A stretch of DNA of 64,000 bases, taken from Moringa oleifera (lineage: Eukaryota > Streptophyta > Magnoliopsida > Brassicales > Moringaceae). A model generated the notes under the pieces. That model did no database searches, had not been told where the DNA came from, and saw only the letters and a program-made list of their open reading frames with translations. A program made the position numbers and the translations under genes. Below are positions 37,126-49,856 of the stretch, piece by piece. Positions within the stretch are counted from its first letter, which is position 1. The number at the start of each line of letters is the position of its first letter. The stretch is from positions 1,798,001 to 1,862,000 of the forward strand of contig JAJFZO010000882.1 of NCBI GenBank assembly GCA_021397835.1, read 5' to 3'.

Positions 37126-39979
37126 GGTCTTAGTACAGAAGCCCCCGGCTAAGAGTGCTCACTAATATGTAGGTGCACTTGAATAAGAAATGACCAACAA
37201 TACAGCCTGTGTACACTGCAAAAGTTCAAAAACATACACTTAGATACCTCGATGAGATGAACATTGGTACTGCAATGCGTATTAATTGTCCAAAGTAAAA
37301 TGTGATCATGAAATCTAAGAATGATAGTTTAAAGCGCAACTCCTCCAAATACATTCTCACTGCTCATTAACCTTCCAAATAAGCAATAGTCAATCTTCCC
37401 TCGCACAAGAAAATACATGATTTTGAAAACAGTTCCGCAAATTTCTTGAAAAGCATGCTAAAGTGAATCAAAAATTCCCCAAAAATGATTTGCCTCCAGA
37501 GCACACACACAACAAACAAACTATGCCTGTGATAAAATAAACAAATTAAATCAAAATCTTACACTAAGAACCCTAAAACAATCACAAGAGATAGATATAA
37601 GAGAAGAAGGAGGAGGCAGAAACGTGATATTCAGAAGTCTTACAAATCGGATAGAAACCACAACGGATCAAGCCGTAGAACGACCAATAGATGAAGAATT
37701 TACCAGAAAGACGCAGGATTTCTCAGTTGAAGGAGACTGAAGAGAAACGAGGTACAGCGAGTTGACTGGGACCCCGTTGGCTGGCTTTCTCTTCCTCCTT
37801 TCTTCTGATTCTGCTTCTCCTGTCTTTTCGCCAGAAACCAACGCTTTCCTTGTAAGCTTGCACAGTCGTTTGGTTTTCTTGAACAACCTTAACTCTTGCT
37901 AATACGACGACGTTCCTCAGCCTTTGTGACTCCCCCATTTTATTTTCCTTTTTTTTCTAAATTATTTTTTTTATTTTTTAAATACATTTTATTTAAAATT
38001 CTAAATTTTATTTTTTCTCCATCAAATTTTAACTTTTAAAATATTTTTTAAAAAAATTTAATAAATTAATTTAGATCAAATTAAATTTTAAAAAATTTAA
38101 AATTTGAAAGTTAAATTTTTTTATAAATATAAATATATATTTCAAATATCATTACAAAAATTAAAATTTTTTAAAATATTATTAAAAATTTATAAAAAAT
38201 AACTCATTAATTGAAAATAATTTAAATTTAAGAAATAAAGTTAAAATAAATTTTAAAATTTATTTGAGTAATTTTTAAATATTTTGATAATAAAAATATC
38301 ATTAATTTTTTATAATTATTATTAATATTTAATTTAAATAAAATTAATAAATAAAAATTTATTTATATACATTTAAAAAATTAAAATTTACTTGAAAAAG
38401 AGAGTGTAAAATTCATTGTTTAAAATAATTTTTATTTTATAAATAATTGAAAGAAACCATCTGAAATTGAAACATTATCTTTCAACAAATTGCAACTGCT
38501 AGTCCAAGTTATTTTCGCCATAATTTGGTTTTATAATTTTTAATATTGGATAATTGATTAATTACTTATTATATCTTTATCTCATTTGTAAATACTAAAA
38601 TTAGCCCATGAAAATGAAAATGAAAATTACCCTGAATATTCTAATTATTTTAAAATATAAATTGAAACAATTTTTGAAATAATATTTAATGACTTTTGCA
38701 TAAAAGCCTGGTACAAATTTTGCCCAAGTAAACACTGCAATTTTATGTATGTAATAATATTTAATGTACTATAAATTTTAATTTTAAATTTTTATTATAC
38801 AAATCAATTAAAAAATAAATAGATACGATGATGAGCATATTTTTCCAACAAAAAAATATAAATGATATTTTCTTTTTAATTTATTTAATTAATGTTTATT
38901 CAAAAATTCAATAAACATATAAAATGGGCCCTACAAATGGACTCTCTTTTTGCATTAGGGGAAGCCCGCACACTATTATATCACGTATCTTGTAGTAGAT
39001 GTCGACCCGGCCCTTTTACACGACCCCTGACCCGAGACGGCACGAGTGTCAAAGTAACGTGTCACATTAATTTTTCTCTAAATAAAATTCAAAATTTGCT
39101 ACCAAATTAATAAATTTTCGTTGAATGGCTTAGCCCGTTGGTCAAAGGATTTGAAAATTGAAAGGAAGACTGTTAAGATCTGATACAGGTCAAGTTAATT
39201 TATATAAAATTCTATTTAATTAGTATTTATTAATGAAAATGTCTGGATAAATTTCAATAAAAAATTATTAATATTTTTTCATATTTTATTTTAAAAATAT
39301 ATAACAATTAAAATTAAAATTAATTAATTTTTTAATTAAACACGAGTTATTCAAATCATATTATAAACTTAGCTTTGGAAAACAGGTGAGGTCCAATCGG
39401 GTCGTATTGGATTATGGGCCACGGGATTTCTTAGCAGCTGACACGTGTGATTTTAATAAATGAAAAAGAAAAATGGAAGTGCTGATGGATAATGACGGAA
39501 TGAAACAGGCGGCTTTCAAAACTGCCAGCGTGGCAGTTAGTGAAAAGTCAGATTACTTAACTAGTCCGACACAAACAGAAGAATCTACCAACTTCTGATC
39601 ACACGCACTGCAGCAGCATGACACATCATATACCCAACAGTCCTCAAATCTATCTGCACCGTAGAAAAAATCACATCTCAGTGGCACCCACAACTTTAAC
39701 TGCTCCCAAAAGCAACACTAAATTGATTATCTCTGGCCTCCACTGCACCTAACCCTACCCCTCAGATATTCAGAGAATCACTAATTTAAAAATCCAAAAA
39801 TAATAATATTTACCTGTAGGATAGAGCTCTATCTTTACCATACACCGTCGATCGATGGCCCACCTTTCGTACCAAGGTGGGCAATGGTTGGACAATGTAG
39901 GGTACATGATCAAATCAAACTAATACGACCAAAACCAAAGAGAAGACCTTATTTTTACAAGTGGGTCCAATTTAAAGAA
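37126..39979. other. SDIR1 upstream region and spacer before PCS1
   Basis: The stretch 37126-37940 is base-balanced and should hold the SDIR1 5'UTR, a leader intron and promoter. A 71-codon minus-strand ATG frame at 37723-37938 would be an upstream ORF only if transcription starts beyond 37938. The stretch 37940-38890 is almost pure A/T. A small balanced island (38920-39070) precedes more AT-rich DNA. No gene recognised. Confidence 0.5.
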
Positions 39980-41284
39980 CTAAGCCAACCGCTGACCGGC
40001 AAGATCGCATCTGAAGTCTGCAAATCCTACCCTGGATTTCACCAGATCAAACTCCACCCACATGTTTTGTTGGTGATGATGACCAATCACGAACGTCTCT
40101 GCCCCCAGCAAATCAGAGTTCCCAAACGTGAAGCAATACACCGAATCACTACCCTTCACCATGTCGGGCACCCGATACAGGAGTCTCTGTCCCGATACAC
40201 TCACCTCAGCGCCATGAAACAGTAATCCGACTGCCGGCAACTCTGGCACACTCGCTCGCGTCGACTCGACCAGGTAGCATAAATCCATTGCTCCTTGAAA
40301 AACGAAGTTTGGGTCATCCAGAAGTCTCAGCAATCCGCTCGTTTGTTGCGTGAACTCGGTTTTTAAGGCGGTGTAAACCGGACCCAGCAGAAACGTGAAC
40401 TGGGTACCGGAGTCAACCATGGTTTGACCTGCTCCGGTATGGTCCGGTACAAAAACCGATTTGGGTAACGGCAGCAACTTCCTGCCAACTGTAATGCCTT
40501 CGAGTTGGACAGTGTAAGCGAGCCGGTCGAAGTAAGGCAATGGGGTCGATATTTGCACCAGAGGAGTGTAGTTTAGGGGTTTAAGCCAGGGGAAACTCGC
40601 GTCGCCGAGAAGCAAAATGCCGGACGAGTCCCGACCCGAAATGCAGTACGAGAATTTCGGAAAACCCATCTGGTTGACCAACGATAGCGACCCACGGTTC
40701 ATGCCCATTAGGCCGGTGGTTTTTGCGTCCTCTTCGGAGTTGGAACTGAAACCTGAGTCCATGCACCCGAATACGGTTCCGGTTCGTCTTAAAGACCCAA
40801 TGGAGAAAGCTTCGTACGCGAGGTTGCCTTCGGTGGAGGACGCGTCGGCATAGGAGATGGTGGCATGGCAGAGCTTTTTCTGGTCGCATGAAGCGGGTAT
40901 GGGCAGGTCCCGGGTCCGGGTCGTGCAAACAGGCGAGGAGCAAGGGATGGGTGAATAGGAAGAGGACGCAAGCGGGTTAAAGACGGAGTGTAAGTTGGGT
41001 GCCATTTTGCAGTGTAGCCATGAGAGCTCACTCCCAGTGTCGAGAACCATGGTGACGTTCTGTGGTGGCGACCCGACCGAGAGAGAGACAGTTAACGTCA
41101 CGTTATGGTGAAAATACAGCTTGTTTGCTGGAGAGGAGGAAGAAACTGTTCTCCGAGACAACCCATGATAGAGAACATGGGTTTTGAGAGGCAAAACGAC
41201 TGTTTGTTTAGCAGGAAAACAATGGTTCACTCGGAAAATGAGGAGGAAAAATACTAGTCGACGCAGAACATGAAACGAAGCCAT
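39980..41284 (-). CDS. PCS1: Aspartic protease of the PCS1 type (A1 pepsin family)
   Basis: Intronless gene for 434 residues. The open frame extends 16 codons further upstream but only from a TTG; the first ATG (41284-41282) gives MASFHVLRRLVFFLLIF, a good signal peptide. Both catalytic motifs of a bilobal pepsin-type protease are intact: DTGSELSW at D82 and DSGTQFTF at D291. A Cys-rich plant A1B pattern follows the first motif (HCKMAP, PCSSPVC, CDQKKLC), and YADASSTEG, GLMGMNRGSLS and FVIGHHHQQNMWVEFDL match the PCS1 subfamily. Arabidopsis PCS1 is an ER-retained protease that protects embryos and gametophytes from cell death. The role here is by homology. Function as an anti-cell-death enzyme is not visible in sequence, but the catalytic machinery is complete. 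Confidence 0.92.
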   Translation of the reverse strand: MASFHVLRRLVFFLLIFRVNHCFPAKQTVVLPLKTHVLYHGLSRRTVSSSSPANKLYFHHNVTLTVSLSVGSPPQNVTMVLDTGSELSWLHCKMAPNLHSVFNPLASSSYSPIPCSSPVCTTRTRDLPIPASCDQKKLCHATISYADASSTEGNLAYEAFSIGSLRRTGTVFGCMDSGFSSNSEEDAKTTGLMGMNRGSLSLVNQMGFPKFSYCISGRDSSGILLLGDASFPWLKPLNYTPLVQISTPLPYFDRLAYTVQLEGITVGRKLLPLPKSVFVPDHTGAGQTMVDSGTQFTFLLGPVYTALKTEFTQQTSGLLRLLDDPNFVFQGAMDLCYLVESTRASVPELPAVGLLFHGAEVSVSGQRLLYRVPDMVKGSDSVYCFTFGNSDLLGAETFVIGHHHQQNMWVEFDLVKSRVGFADFRCDLAGQRLA

Positions 41285-44200
41285 TAACTTCCTCTTCTTT
41301 CTTATCTCTGCGTGTATGGGCTCTAGTGACAACTAGTGGTGAACAAAGCTCTTAGGTTTCTCGGTTGATGTGCTAAGGGTTTAGGATTTTCCAAGCACAA
41401 GTACAAAGCTTTGGGGATAATTGTTTGGCGTACAAGATTGATTCTTGTTCATGCTTTTAGGGCCGGAAAAAAGTGTAATTTTTTTTTTCTCTCTCTCCGA
41501 CTTTTTTTTAACCCATTTGATAGTAATATTTTTATCAAATTAATTTATTTTTTAAATCTCGCATAAAACATAAATTTGTAAATAAAAATATTACAAAAAT
41601 AACTTTTTATGTGAAGATAATTTTCAAAATACAATTCCAAATGTTCTTTCTTTCGATTTTTTGTTATTTTTAATTTTGCAAGTTGATGATTGGTTTGCAT
41701 TAGGTTGATGATAATACAGCAAATTTATAGTGTTTTGTGTATAATTTTGACATTTGCTCATATAGGTTTACGAGCATTTTTAAAATCCTAACCTATGTTA
41801 CTTTGGAGAAATTTAAATTTTATTAACTCCCTTTGCTTTAATTAAAAGACTTTTGAATATCGAACATACCCAAAATTTAAAATATATATATTTTATCAAT
41901 AAGACTTATTTAAGCTTAAAATTTTATATTTTTAATAAACAGCACGTAACGGAAGTAAGTTTTAATTTTCATATCTTTAATGTATATGTTAAACGAACTT
42001 GACATGAGTAAATGCAAAAGGTAAATGAAAATAGTTACGAGGGAATATGATATGAATGTAGAATCTAATGTGTCTCAATCCAGGTCAGAGAGGCAATACT
42101 AAATTTTTTAATTAAAAAATATTAAATTAAATATAATTTATTTAATTTTAAAATAAATAATATTTATATAAACTAAAATTAAAACAATATCATTATTAAT
42201 TTACAAGTCATGTTTAAGATTCAAATTCTCTCAAAATCACTAAAAAATTTATTGATTATGAATTAATTTAAAAAATAAATTTTATTTATTGATCGGATAC
42301 CTTAACTTAAATACCTTAATTAAAAAAATCATCGTGATAAAATAAAATCTGATATTGTTTTTCATTAAAGTTTTAATTCAATTATAAAAATATAAAAATT
42401 TAGCTCGTGATAATTAAAACCAAAAAAAAAAAAAGTAACAATGGGCGGTGCTCATTGGTAAAATTAAAATACTAATTAATATAATTAGGGATTAAGATGG
42501 TGGGTGGGAATGGAGGCAGGTTTTAGCAAGAACCCACATGCCCTTTTAGAAAGGTTTTTTTTTTTTTTTTTTCTCTAGAAGGTGTAAACAAGACAAAAAA
42601 AAAAAAAGATTTTGTTGATTAGTGGAAGCATGGAAATGAGAAATCTCTTAAATTAATTTTGACTCTTATAATAAATTATAATTAATTGGATTGATTAGTG
42701 CATAATTAAAATAATTAGAACTTTTTCTGTAAATTAATTTGTTGCATAAGTAAGACTTTACCCTCTAAAATCAGCCAGCTTTTAGTGTTTCAATGGGTCA
42801 AGTAAACTAAGATATTTTCAATTTTCTTTTCTTTTTCTTTTAGAAAAATAGAATTAACTTTGCCAGTTTGCTTGATTGATGGATCTTGTTTGAAGTCTTG
42901 TTTTCAATCATGTAATCATCCTTTTTATTTGATAAAGACATTATTATTTTGGTTCTATTATATAAATTTATTTTTAAATACTATAATTTAAAAAAATAAA
43001 AAAATTTGTAAAAATTTTATATTATTAATAAAATTTTCATATTTAAAAAACTAAAAATAAAATTATCATTTATCAATTCTCATTAAATTGAATTTTTTAA
43101 AAAAATTTTAAAACTAAAGATATTTAAATTAAAGATCTTACATAATAGATTTTGATTTGAAATTTTTTAAAAATACTTAAATTATTGTCACAAAAAATTT
43201 AATAATTTTTTAAGTATTATTTATATTTTTAAATATTTTAAAACTTTACAAAAAATAAATTATGTTTTAAAAATTATTCAAATTTAAATAATAAAATTAA
43301 AATAAAGTGTTTTAATAATTAAAATATCTTTAATTTTTTATAAATATTTAAGTTAATATTTAAATTAAATTAAATTTAAAATAAAAATTTGATTAATTAT
43401 TTTTTAAATTTAAAATTTTAATTAAAAACATAAAATAAATATTAAAATTTTACGTGTCATCTACTCAAAATTAAAATCTTTATTTTATCACCAAGGTTGA
43501 GCTCATCTCACTAAGAATCTTGAGTATGCGAGAAATTTTTTAAGGCTTTTATCAATAAAATATTGTTTTGATGTTTCGTTATTTTAAAAAATAATTTATA
43601 ACAAACTTTATGATAATTTTAAAATAAACTTTTTACTATAGAAAGTGAATATCAATTTTATAATATAATGTTTTCGTGTAATAAATCATTGTCCGGATTT
43701 TTCACGTGTACAGCTAATTAGCAATTATACAATTTGTTCCATACCGCTTTCATTTTCTTCAACTCACATCAAGCTTTTTCCCATTTGCATATAACACGGT
43801 TTCTACACAAAACGACACAAAATTGGATTGGCAACTAGCTATGTCGAAAAAAGAGAATTCCTTTGAAAATTGTAGCTTATTACATTATGTTTAGTTTGGT
43901 ACTACCCTCTCTAAGTCAAGCCAGATTAATTGCTTGTCCACCCCAACAATATCTTTTATCAATTGGTCACTTAGCTAGGTTTTGATAACGATAGGCTAGA
44001 TCATTAACACCATGAAATTATTTTATAATAATTAATAAAAATAATAAATTTAAAATATGTGATGAAATTGTTTTTCTTGATTTTCTTCCTATCTCTTAGG
44101 AGTTTTATAGGAAATTATTTAATTTTGAATGATATCATTCTTTTTGTTGGGTTAACTTGTAATACACAAAATAAATCAATTTCGTAATGAGAAGAAGAAA

Positions 44201-47200
44201 TTTATAAAAAATATAAGTTTAAAATTCGAATAATTTTTTAATAAATTAAAAATAGATGTATAAAAAATTTAAATTATATCTATTTTTTATTTTAAATATT
44301 GAAATATCAATTGAATCAATTGCATAATATATAATGTTTAAATTTAATTTAACACAAATTATGTTGTTATTTTTTAAAAGATTATTTAAATAGAATCTTG
44401 TAAAAAAATTTTGACTTATAATGTTTCAATTTGCTTCAATTTAAATCATATATTTATATTTAAAAGTATTCAATTTGGAATTTTTTACAATGAAATTTCA
44501 CTTGAAATATTTCACAAATGCAAATAAAAGTTCAAAATATCATTATAAAAAATTTGAAAAATTTTGAATACTGATTTTCTAAAAAAATAATATATTATAA
44601 AAATAAAAAATTTATAAAAATAGTTCATGAGTCAAAAATTATTCAAAATTAAAAAATTAACTTAAAATAAAGATTAGAATTAATTTGAGACATCAGCAAC
44701 ATAACTAATTAATTTTTTATAGATATTGAAGTTAATGTAAATTTAAATTAAATTAATAAAACTAAATGTATAATTAATTTAATCAACATGTTAAATTTTA
44801 AAATGAAAAATATATTTAATTTAAAGTTTTTTATATCACCCATAAATTAATCTATTCATATTTTTATCTTATTTTAATTTTTGTTCCCCCTTTGGTAGAC
44901 ACCTTACCTAAATGTTATTTCTTGGGAATAAATTATAAGAAAGTATTAAATTGAATTAGTGATATTCTTGTCTATCTACACATAATTACTTTAAGAAAAC
45001 AAAAATCAAATTATGGTGCGCTCTCTCCATCAAAGCATACAAAATGAGATTTCAATTTTGATTATTGACATTAACCCGAAACCGTTGCTACTTAAAACCG
45101 AACAACCCAATTAGATTTGTTTTGTAATTTTCCTAATAAATGGTAGCGTAGGGAGGGATGTCTCTTTTTCCAATCAACTAAAAAATTTTACAAAAGAAAA
45201 AAGGGTTGCATTATTGCTCTATCTTTGTTGACCGATTGATAATAATCATTGATGATTTTAATTATTTGGTTACTATATAAAAATTGATTAACCCACCAAA
45301 TCTAAACCACCTAAACGAGTCACTCTCATGTAATCAAATTTGTTTTAATTGCGATTTGGTAGAAATATCGGACTAACGATGAGACAAGAAAATGTATTAT
45401 TGTAATATGGAAAGTCGGAATTAATGAAACATTATTAACATTGTTGTGTAATTTCTCAATTTATAATTTCCACATTGGGTATTTCCTTCTTTGATTAATG
45501 TTGCTTAGGCCCAAGGCCTTTTGTTCTTTTAAAGGGAGGGCATTTGTCACAAACCCAACATGGAACCAAATCTCAACCGCAATGATATTCTTTAGTTTGA
45601 ATTTTATGTCATGAAAATATATAAATTTAAGAAAAATATTATATAAAATTTTAGTATATATTTTATATTATTAATTAAATTTTATATTTAAAAAATTTAA
45701 ATCAAATAATTTAAATGATTTTTTTAAATTTTAATAATTTTTATGAAAAACTTTTTTATAAATTTTTTAAAAAGTTGTCTATAAAAAAATTTAAATATAT
45801 ATCTTTTGCATTAAAAATATTAAAGTTTTTTGTGTCAATAATTTAAATATTTTTTATATTTATTAAAAAATTAAATCAAAATTTATTATATAAAAACTTC
45901 AGTTCAAATATTCTCATTTGTCAAAAGTTTTTAATTTAATTTAATTTAATTTAATATTCAAAACTTGATTTATCATTTTTAAATATAATAATTTAATTAA
46001 TATTATAAGATAAATTACCTTAAATTTTTAAAATTTCTGTATATTTATTAATTTTTTAAATTAAATATCTTGACATTATTTCATAGATCTTATATAATCT
46101 TGGCGCATCTTATCTTATGAATAAAGTACAGTAATGTTATGAACTCGTGGATAGAATTTAAATTTAAAAAAATCAGTATTTTAATAAATTAATCAATTTG
46201 AGATCATAACAATTGAATTTTATCTGTCTCCATGAATTTACGAAATTGGACAACCATAAATTAGGCTTTTGTATGGAATAAAAAACCATACCGGCACCAA
46301 ATTAAACTTGATGGGTGAATCAAGAATTACATGTTCTGGCAAACATTTATTCTCTCCTAATTACCTCTTCAACGCAACTTCGAGGATCGAATCATGTCCT
46401 ATAAAAAGGATATTTACAACTTCAGTCAACATAAATCGAAATCATATAATTTTATTTTAACTTGTCAAATTGATTAAGATACTTGCCTAACCTATGCGTT
46501 GTCATTTTTATTATAAACAAAATGAAAAGACGAAATTTACTAGCAAGCCAATGTTGATTTATAAGTCAAATTCATGTTCAAATCTCTTGAAAAAAATCGA
46601 AGTCTATATTCAAATCTTCTCGAAGCTATTAAGAGGGTTTTCCTTAGTTGGAGTTCTCAACTCAAATATTTCAATTACAAAAATAATATATATAATTTTT
46701 TCGTTAATCTAAATCATTGAAATTATTTAAAAACATATCAATATTTAATGGTTCAAACAAAATCAATGATTAAATTATATAAAATTATTGAATATAAAAT
46801 GGATACAACCCCAATCAGCAGAAGGTTGATTATCTGCAATAATCTTTGGTAGGGGGATAAGCACGTTTTGAATATAAAATTGGGTGGAGGGGATTTGCCT
46901 CCAGCTATACAGATTGCAATTTGGGTATGGGACACTTGATGAAAAGCACGCCACATCCCTGTTGGGTATAGCTGTATGATTGAGCAGCATTTCTAAGAAT
47001 CCAGGCTAACAAAAGCTCATCAATCCCTGCTTTGTCTCCCTTAGATGCATGCTTTAAAAGCTTCAAACAATGAATTATTGCATTACCCCATCTCCTTCTT
47101 AGTTGCAGAAGAAACAAAAACTCCAAGCATCAAGGACAATCATAAGCTCAGCAGATTCTCTGTTTCCTCACATAAAAAAAAAAAAAAAGAGTTAATCTAT

Positions 47201-48310
47201 TAGATAAAGTAAAGCTTCTTTACACATAAAATTCAGATCTTTCCAGATGCATATTCCATATGAAATTCATGACAATCACTCATATGCTTGAAGTCACCTG
47301 TGACAGAACACCATTTCACATAAACACTCAGCAAAATGTTTGATGTTCCAATGAGAACAGATGTGAAAGTACCCATTTATGGAGGATCTAACACAGTTTC
47401 AAGTTACAGTTTCAGAGATTCTGTTCTTCTGCTGCCTTCAGCATTGTTTCCTGTCATGTCAAGCACTTTCAAAATGGTGATGATTCTCAATCAACAGTCC
47501 TCAGGAAGAATCATGAAACGAGAGAAACTTTTCCTTCTCCAAGGAGATCAGCAATCAAGCTTACTAAGACAATAAGCTTGGAAACTTCAAATTTAACACA
47601 GCAGACAACTGTACTTCTGATAAATGCTCACAGATTAAATGACTGCTACTAGGTGCATCAACAAATGAAAACCCAATGCAGCAATTCAGATAAATATTCT
47701 GGTCCATCAACAAAATGAATACCCAATGCAATTCTGATTCATATAAATATATTTCTGGGAAAAGAATGATCAGAGAATGAAAAATAAGAGACTACAACCT
47801 AACTTCAAATTACGAATATTGAAAAATAATATCCAAAGAAGATAGTAAAAAAAAAAATGGCAGGTCCTCTAGTTCAATTCACCAAACTTGCAGAAAGCCA
47901 CCATGGTACATTAGGTTGTGTACTTTATTGCTTCCCAAATGCGGAACTCTGTACCCCAACGCTTCCAATTCCATTCTCTGGTGGACTTCCTGCTACATCT
48001 TCCTCTCTCTTCTTAGTATAGCTGCTGTTTCATGAGACTAAGCTTATTCACTGCATATTAGCAATTTCTCAGCCTGCTAAAAAACCAACCCAAATCTTCC
48101 TTGATTCATAAAATCTTCAAAGCCTTCTGGAAAACTGTGAATTGGGATACCCATTGCATTGTTTTTTTTTTTTTTGGATTTCAATTACTAAATAGTATTT
48201 ACAGTTACAGCACCTAATAACCATTGCCCTTAGCCACCAAAATTTTCTTTCTTTCCCTGGTACCAGAGTCCCAGTAGCAAAAAAAGAATCTAAATTCTTC
48301 TTCACCTTCC
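41285..48310. other. AT-rich intergenic region between PCS1 and the RING/DUF1117 gene
   Basis: The stretch 41500-46750 is strongly AT-rich with no coding signal. From about 46800 to 48300 composition is more balanced. The right part probably includes the 3'UTR of the RING/DUF1117 gene. The part at 46850-47130 has an open minus-strand frame without a proper ATG (RRRWGNAIIHCLKLLKHASK) that I cannot assign. It may be a relic or a non-coding transcript. Confidence 0.5.
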
Positions 48311-49549
48311 TCACAATACTGACAAGCTCCTTCCTCCACTATCAACCTCTGAAACCCAAGCCCTCCTTCTACTCGAGGACGAATTGAACAATGAATGTGA
48401 TCTACTCCTTGATACCCTGGAACCTGACCGGGAAGAAGATCCAACCCCTCGAAAACAACTGAACAAGTTGCGAAAGAACTGACCTGCTGACCCGCCTCTC
48501 TCCCTCCCTCTGCTCCCTCTCGAACCCCATGATATCCTCCTTGGCAAACCGCCATTGCTGAAGGCACCGTCCATCTCCGTATACACGACCGGCATCTCCC
48601 TCTCCCCTCCAACTCCTCCTCTCCTTCCACCTGCAAACCTCCCCACTGCGAATCCACCTCCTGGAAGCCTCCAAATTGTCAGCCCTGCAGCCTCATCCTC
48701 ATCTTCCTCGCTCCTGACAGCACCCCTCTCCTCCGGGGTACCATCGCCATCGTCGTCAGGGGGCAGTTGGTGGCGGCAAACAGGGCACGAATTGCGGAGG
48801 GCGAGCCAGGGAAGTATGCAGTCTGAATGGTAGATGTGTTTACAGGGCATCTCGCGAGCTCCCGTCCCCAAGGTAAACGCTTCCTTGCAGACAGCACAGT
48901 GCGATTGAGACTCCGTCTCGAGGTGGGTTGCGTCTATCTCTATAGCAGGCAATGAATCTATCGCGGCCTTAGAGGCCGGTGGGTGCTCACACCTGCTATT
49001 ATTGTTGCCAATGTTGTTGATTTCGATTTGGGAAATCTGGTCGAGCAGTCGGTCAAACCCAGGCCCCAATAGAAACTCCGACATGCTCGGAGGTAGAGGC
49101 CGTAATCTTGATCCCCCACCTTCAGCATAGTAAAGTTGGAAACCTCGATCACCGGTAGGCCCACCACCACCAAACTCATCTGACGGCCCCGATGACGCAC
49201 CGCCACGCATAACAATTACCGGGTTGAAGGGTGACCTGTCGCCGCCGTTCCTGCGGGTTCTGCGGAACACCGCGCTTCGATTGCTGTCGCTGCTAGAACC
49301 GTCGGGGTTGTCATCGTTGGCGCTGTTGGTTGACTCGGCACCACCTCCCCCGCCGATCATATACATCGCGGCAGCAGGAAACCTCCGGCTGCCGCGGCGG
49401 TGGCGATGGGAGTCCGCGTGGACGCCACGCGGCGGCTCTTCGATCTCCTCCACGAACCCACTCTGGCAGTCCGGGCACGTGACCGCGTCACGGTTCGATA
49501 CCCGCACGAACCTGCTGCACCTGTAGCACCAGTACGAGCCCGTTGACAT
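48311..49549 (-). CDS. RDUF2: RING-H2 E3 ubiquitin ligase with zinc ribbon and DUF1117 (RDUF1/2 type)
   Basis: Intronless gene for 412 residues starting at the ATG 49549-49547. The N-terminal zinc ribbon reads YWCYRCSRFV then VTCPDCQSGF (C8, C11, C25, C28). A low-complexity Gly/Ser/Asn linker follows. The RING-H2 spans about 218-258: HCAVCKEAF, EMPCKHIYHSDCILPWLALR, SCPVC. The C-terminal part (about 285-380) carries DUF1117: LTIWRLPGGGFAVGRFAGG, MPVVYTEMDGAF and AGQFFRNLFSCF. This order is typical of Arabidopsis RDUF1 and RDUF2, ABA- and drought-responsive ligases; which of the two is the orthologue cannot be told here, so the symbol is approximate. The high GC of the coding sequence produces several long shadow frames on both strands. 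A G-box (CACGTG, 49851-49856) lies about 300 bp upstream of the start. Confidence 0.92.
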   Translation of the reverse strand: MSTGSYWCYRCSRFVRVSNRDAVTCPDCQSGFVEEIEEPPRGVHADSHRHRRGSRRFPAAAMYMIGGGGGAESTNSANDDNPDGSSSDSNRSAVFRRTRRNGGDRSPFNPVIVMRGGASSGPSDEFGGGGPTGDRGFQLYYAEGGGSRLRPLPPSMSEFLLGPGFDRLLDQISQIEINNIGNNNSRCEHPPASKAAIDSLPAIEIDATHLETESQSHCAVCKEAFTLGTGAREMPCKHIYHSDCILPWLALRNSCPVCRHQLPPDDDGDGTPEERGAVRSEEDEDEAAGLTIWRLPGGGFAVGRFAGGRRGGVGGEREMPVVYTEMDGAFSNGGLPRRISWGSRGSRGRERGGSAGQFFRNLFSCFRGVGSSSRSGSRVSRSRSHSLFNSSSSRRRAWVSEVDSGGRSLSVL

Positions 49550-49850
49550 AGATTCCCCCTGTTCTTACAGATCTGAGAACAGAATCTTTCAGAAATTCAA
49601 AAAAAAAAAGAAGCTTAATTTCACGAAGAAAAGAACATTTCGGAGAGCCCGCTACAAACGAAACAAAAAGAAACAGAAAGTTCACAGGCTGCGAAGAAAA
49701 TCCGAGGAAACTTAAGGTAAGACGAGGCTGGCGTTCGAAAGATGAGAAAATGAATGGGATAAAACGAATATAAACTATAAGGGGGACGCTTTGGAAGGTG
49801 GATTAACGGCACCATCGCGTTAGCGTGGTGTCAACGCTTTAATTTCTCTA

Positions 49851-49856
49851 CACGTG
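49851..49856. promoter_or_regulatory. G-box/ABRE upstream of the RING/DUF1117 gene
   Basis: Palindromic CACGTG about 300 bp upstream of the start codon on the minus-strand gene. bZIP or bHLH factors could bind it, which would fit the ABA response known for this family. Function inferred. Confidence 0.4.

Noticed and set aside
37723..37938. 71-codon minus-strand ATG frame upstream of SDIR1
   Set aside because: It lies in the expected leader/promoter region, shows no domain, and changes to pure A/T sequence just upstream.
40581..41031. Alternative frames of 80 to 120 codons inside the PCS1-like gene
   Set aside because: They overlap an intact protease frame with both catalytic motifs.
41285..41332. 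16-residue N-terminal extension of the PCS1-like protein
   Set aside because: It begins at TTG; the first ATG directly precedes a good signal peptide.
48555..49526. Long open frames on the plus strand opposite the RING/DUF1117 gene
   Set aside because: They are shadows of a GC-rich coding sequence and encode low-complexity Pro/Ser/Arg protein without family features.
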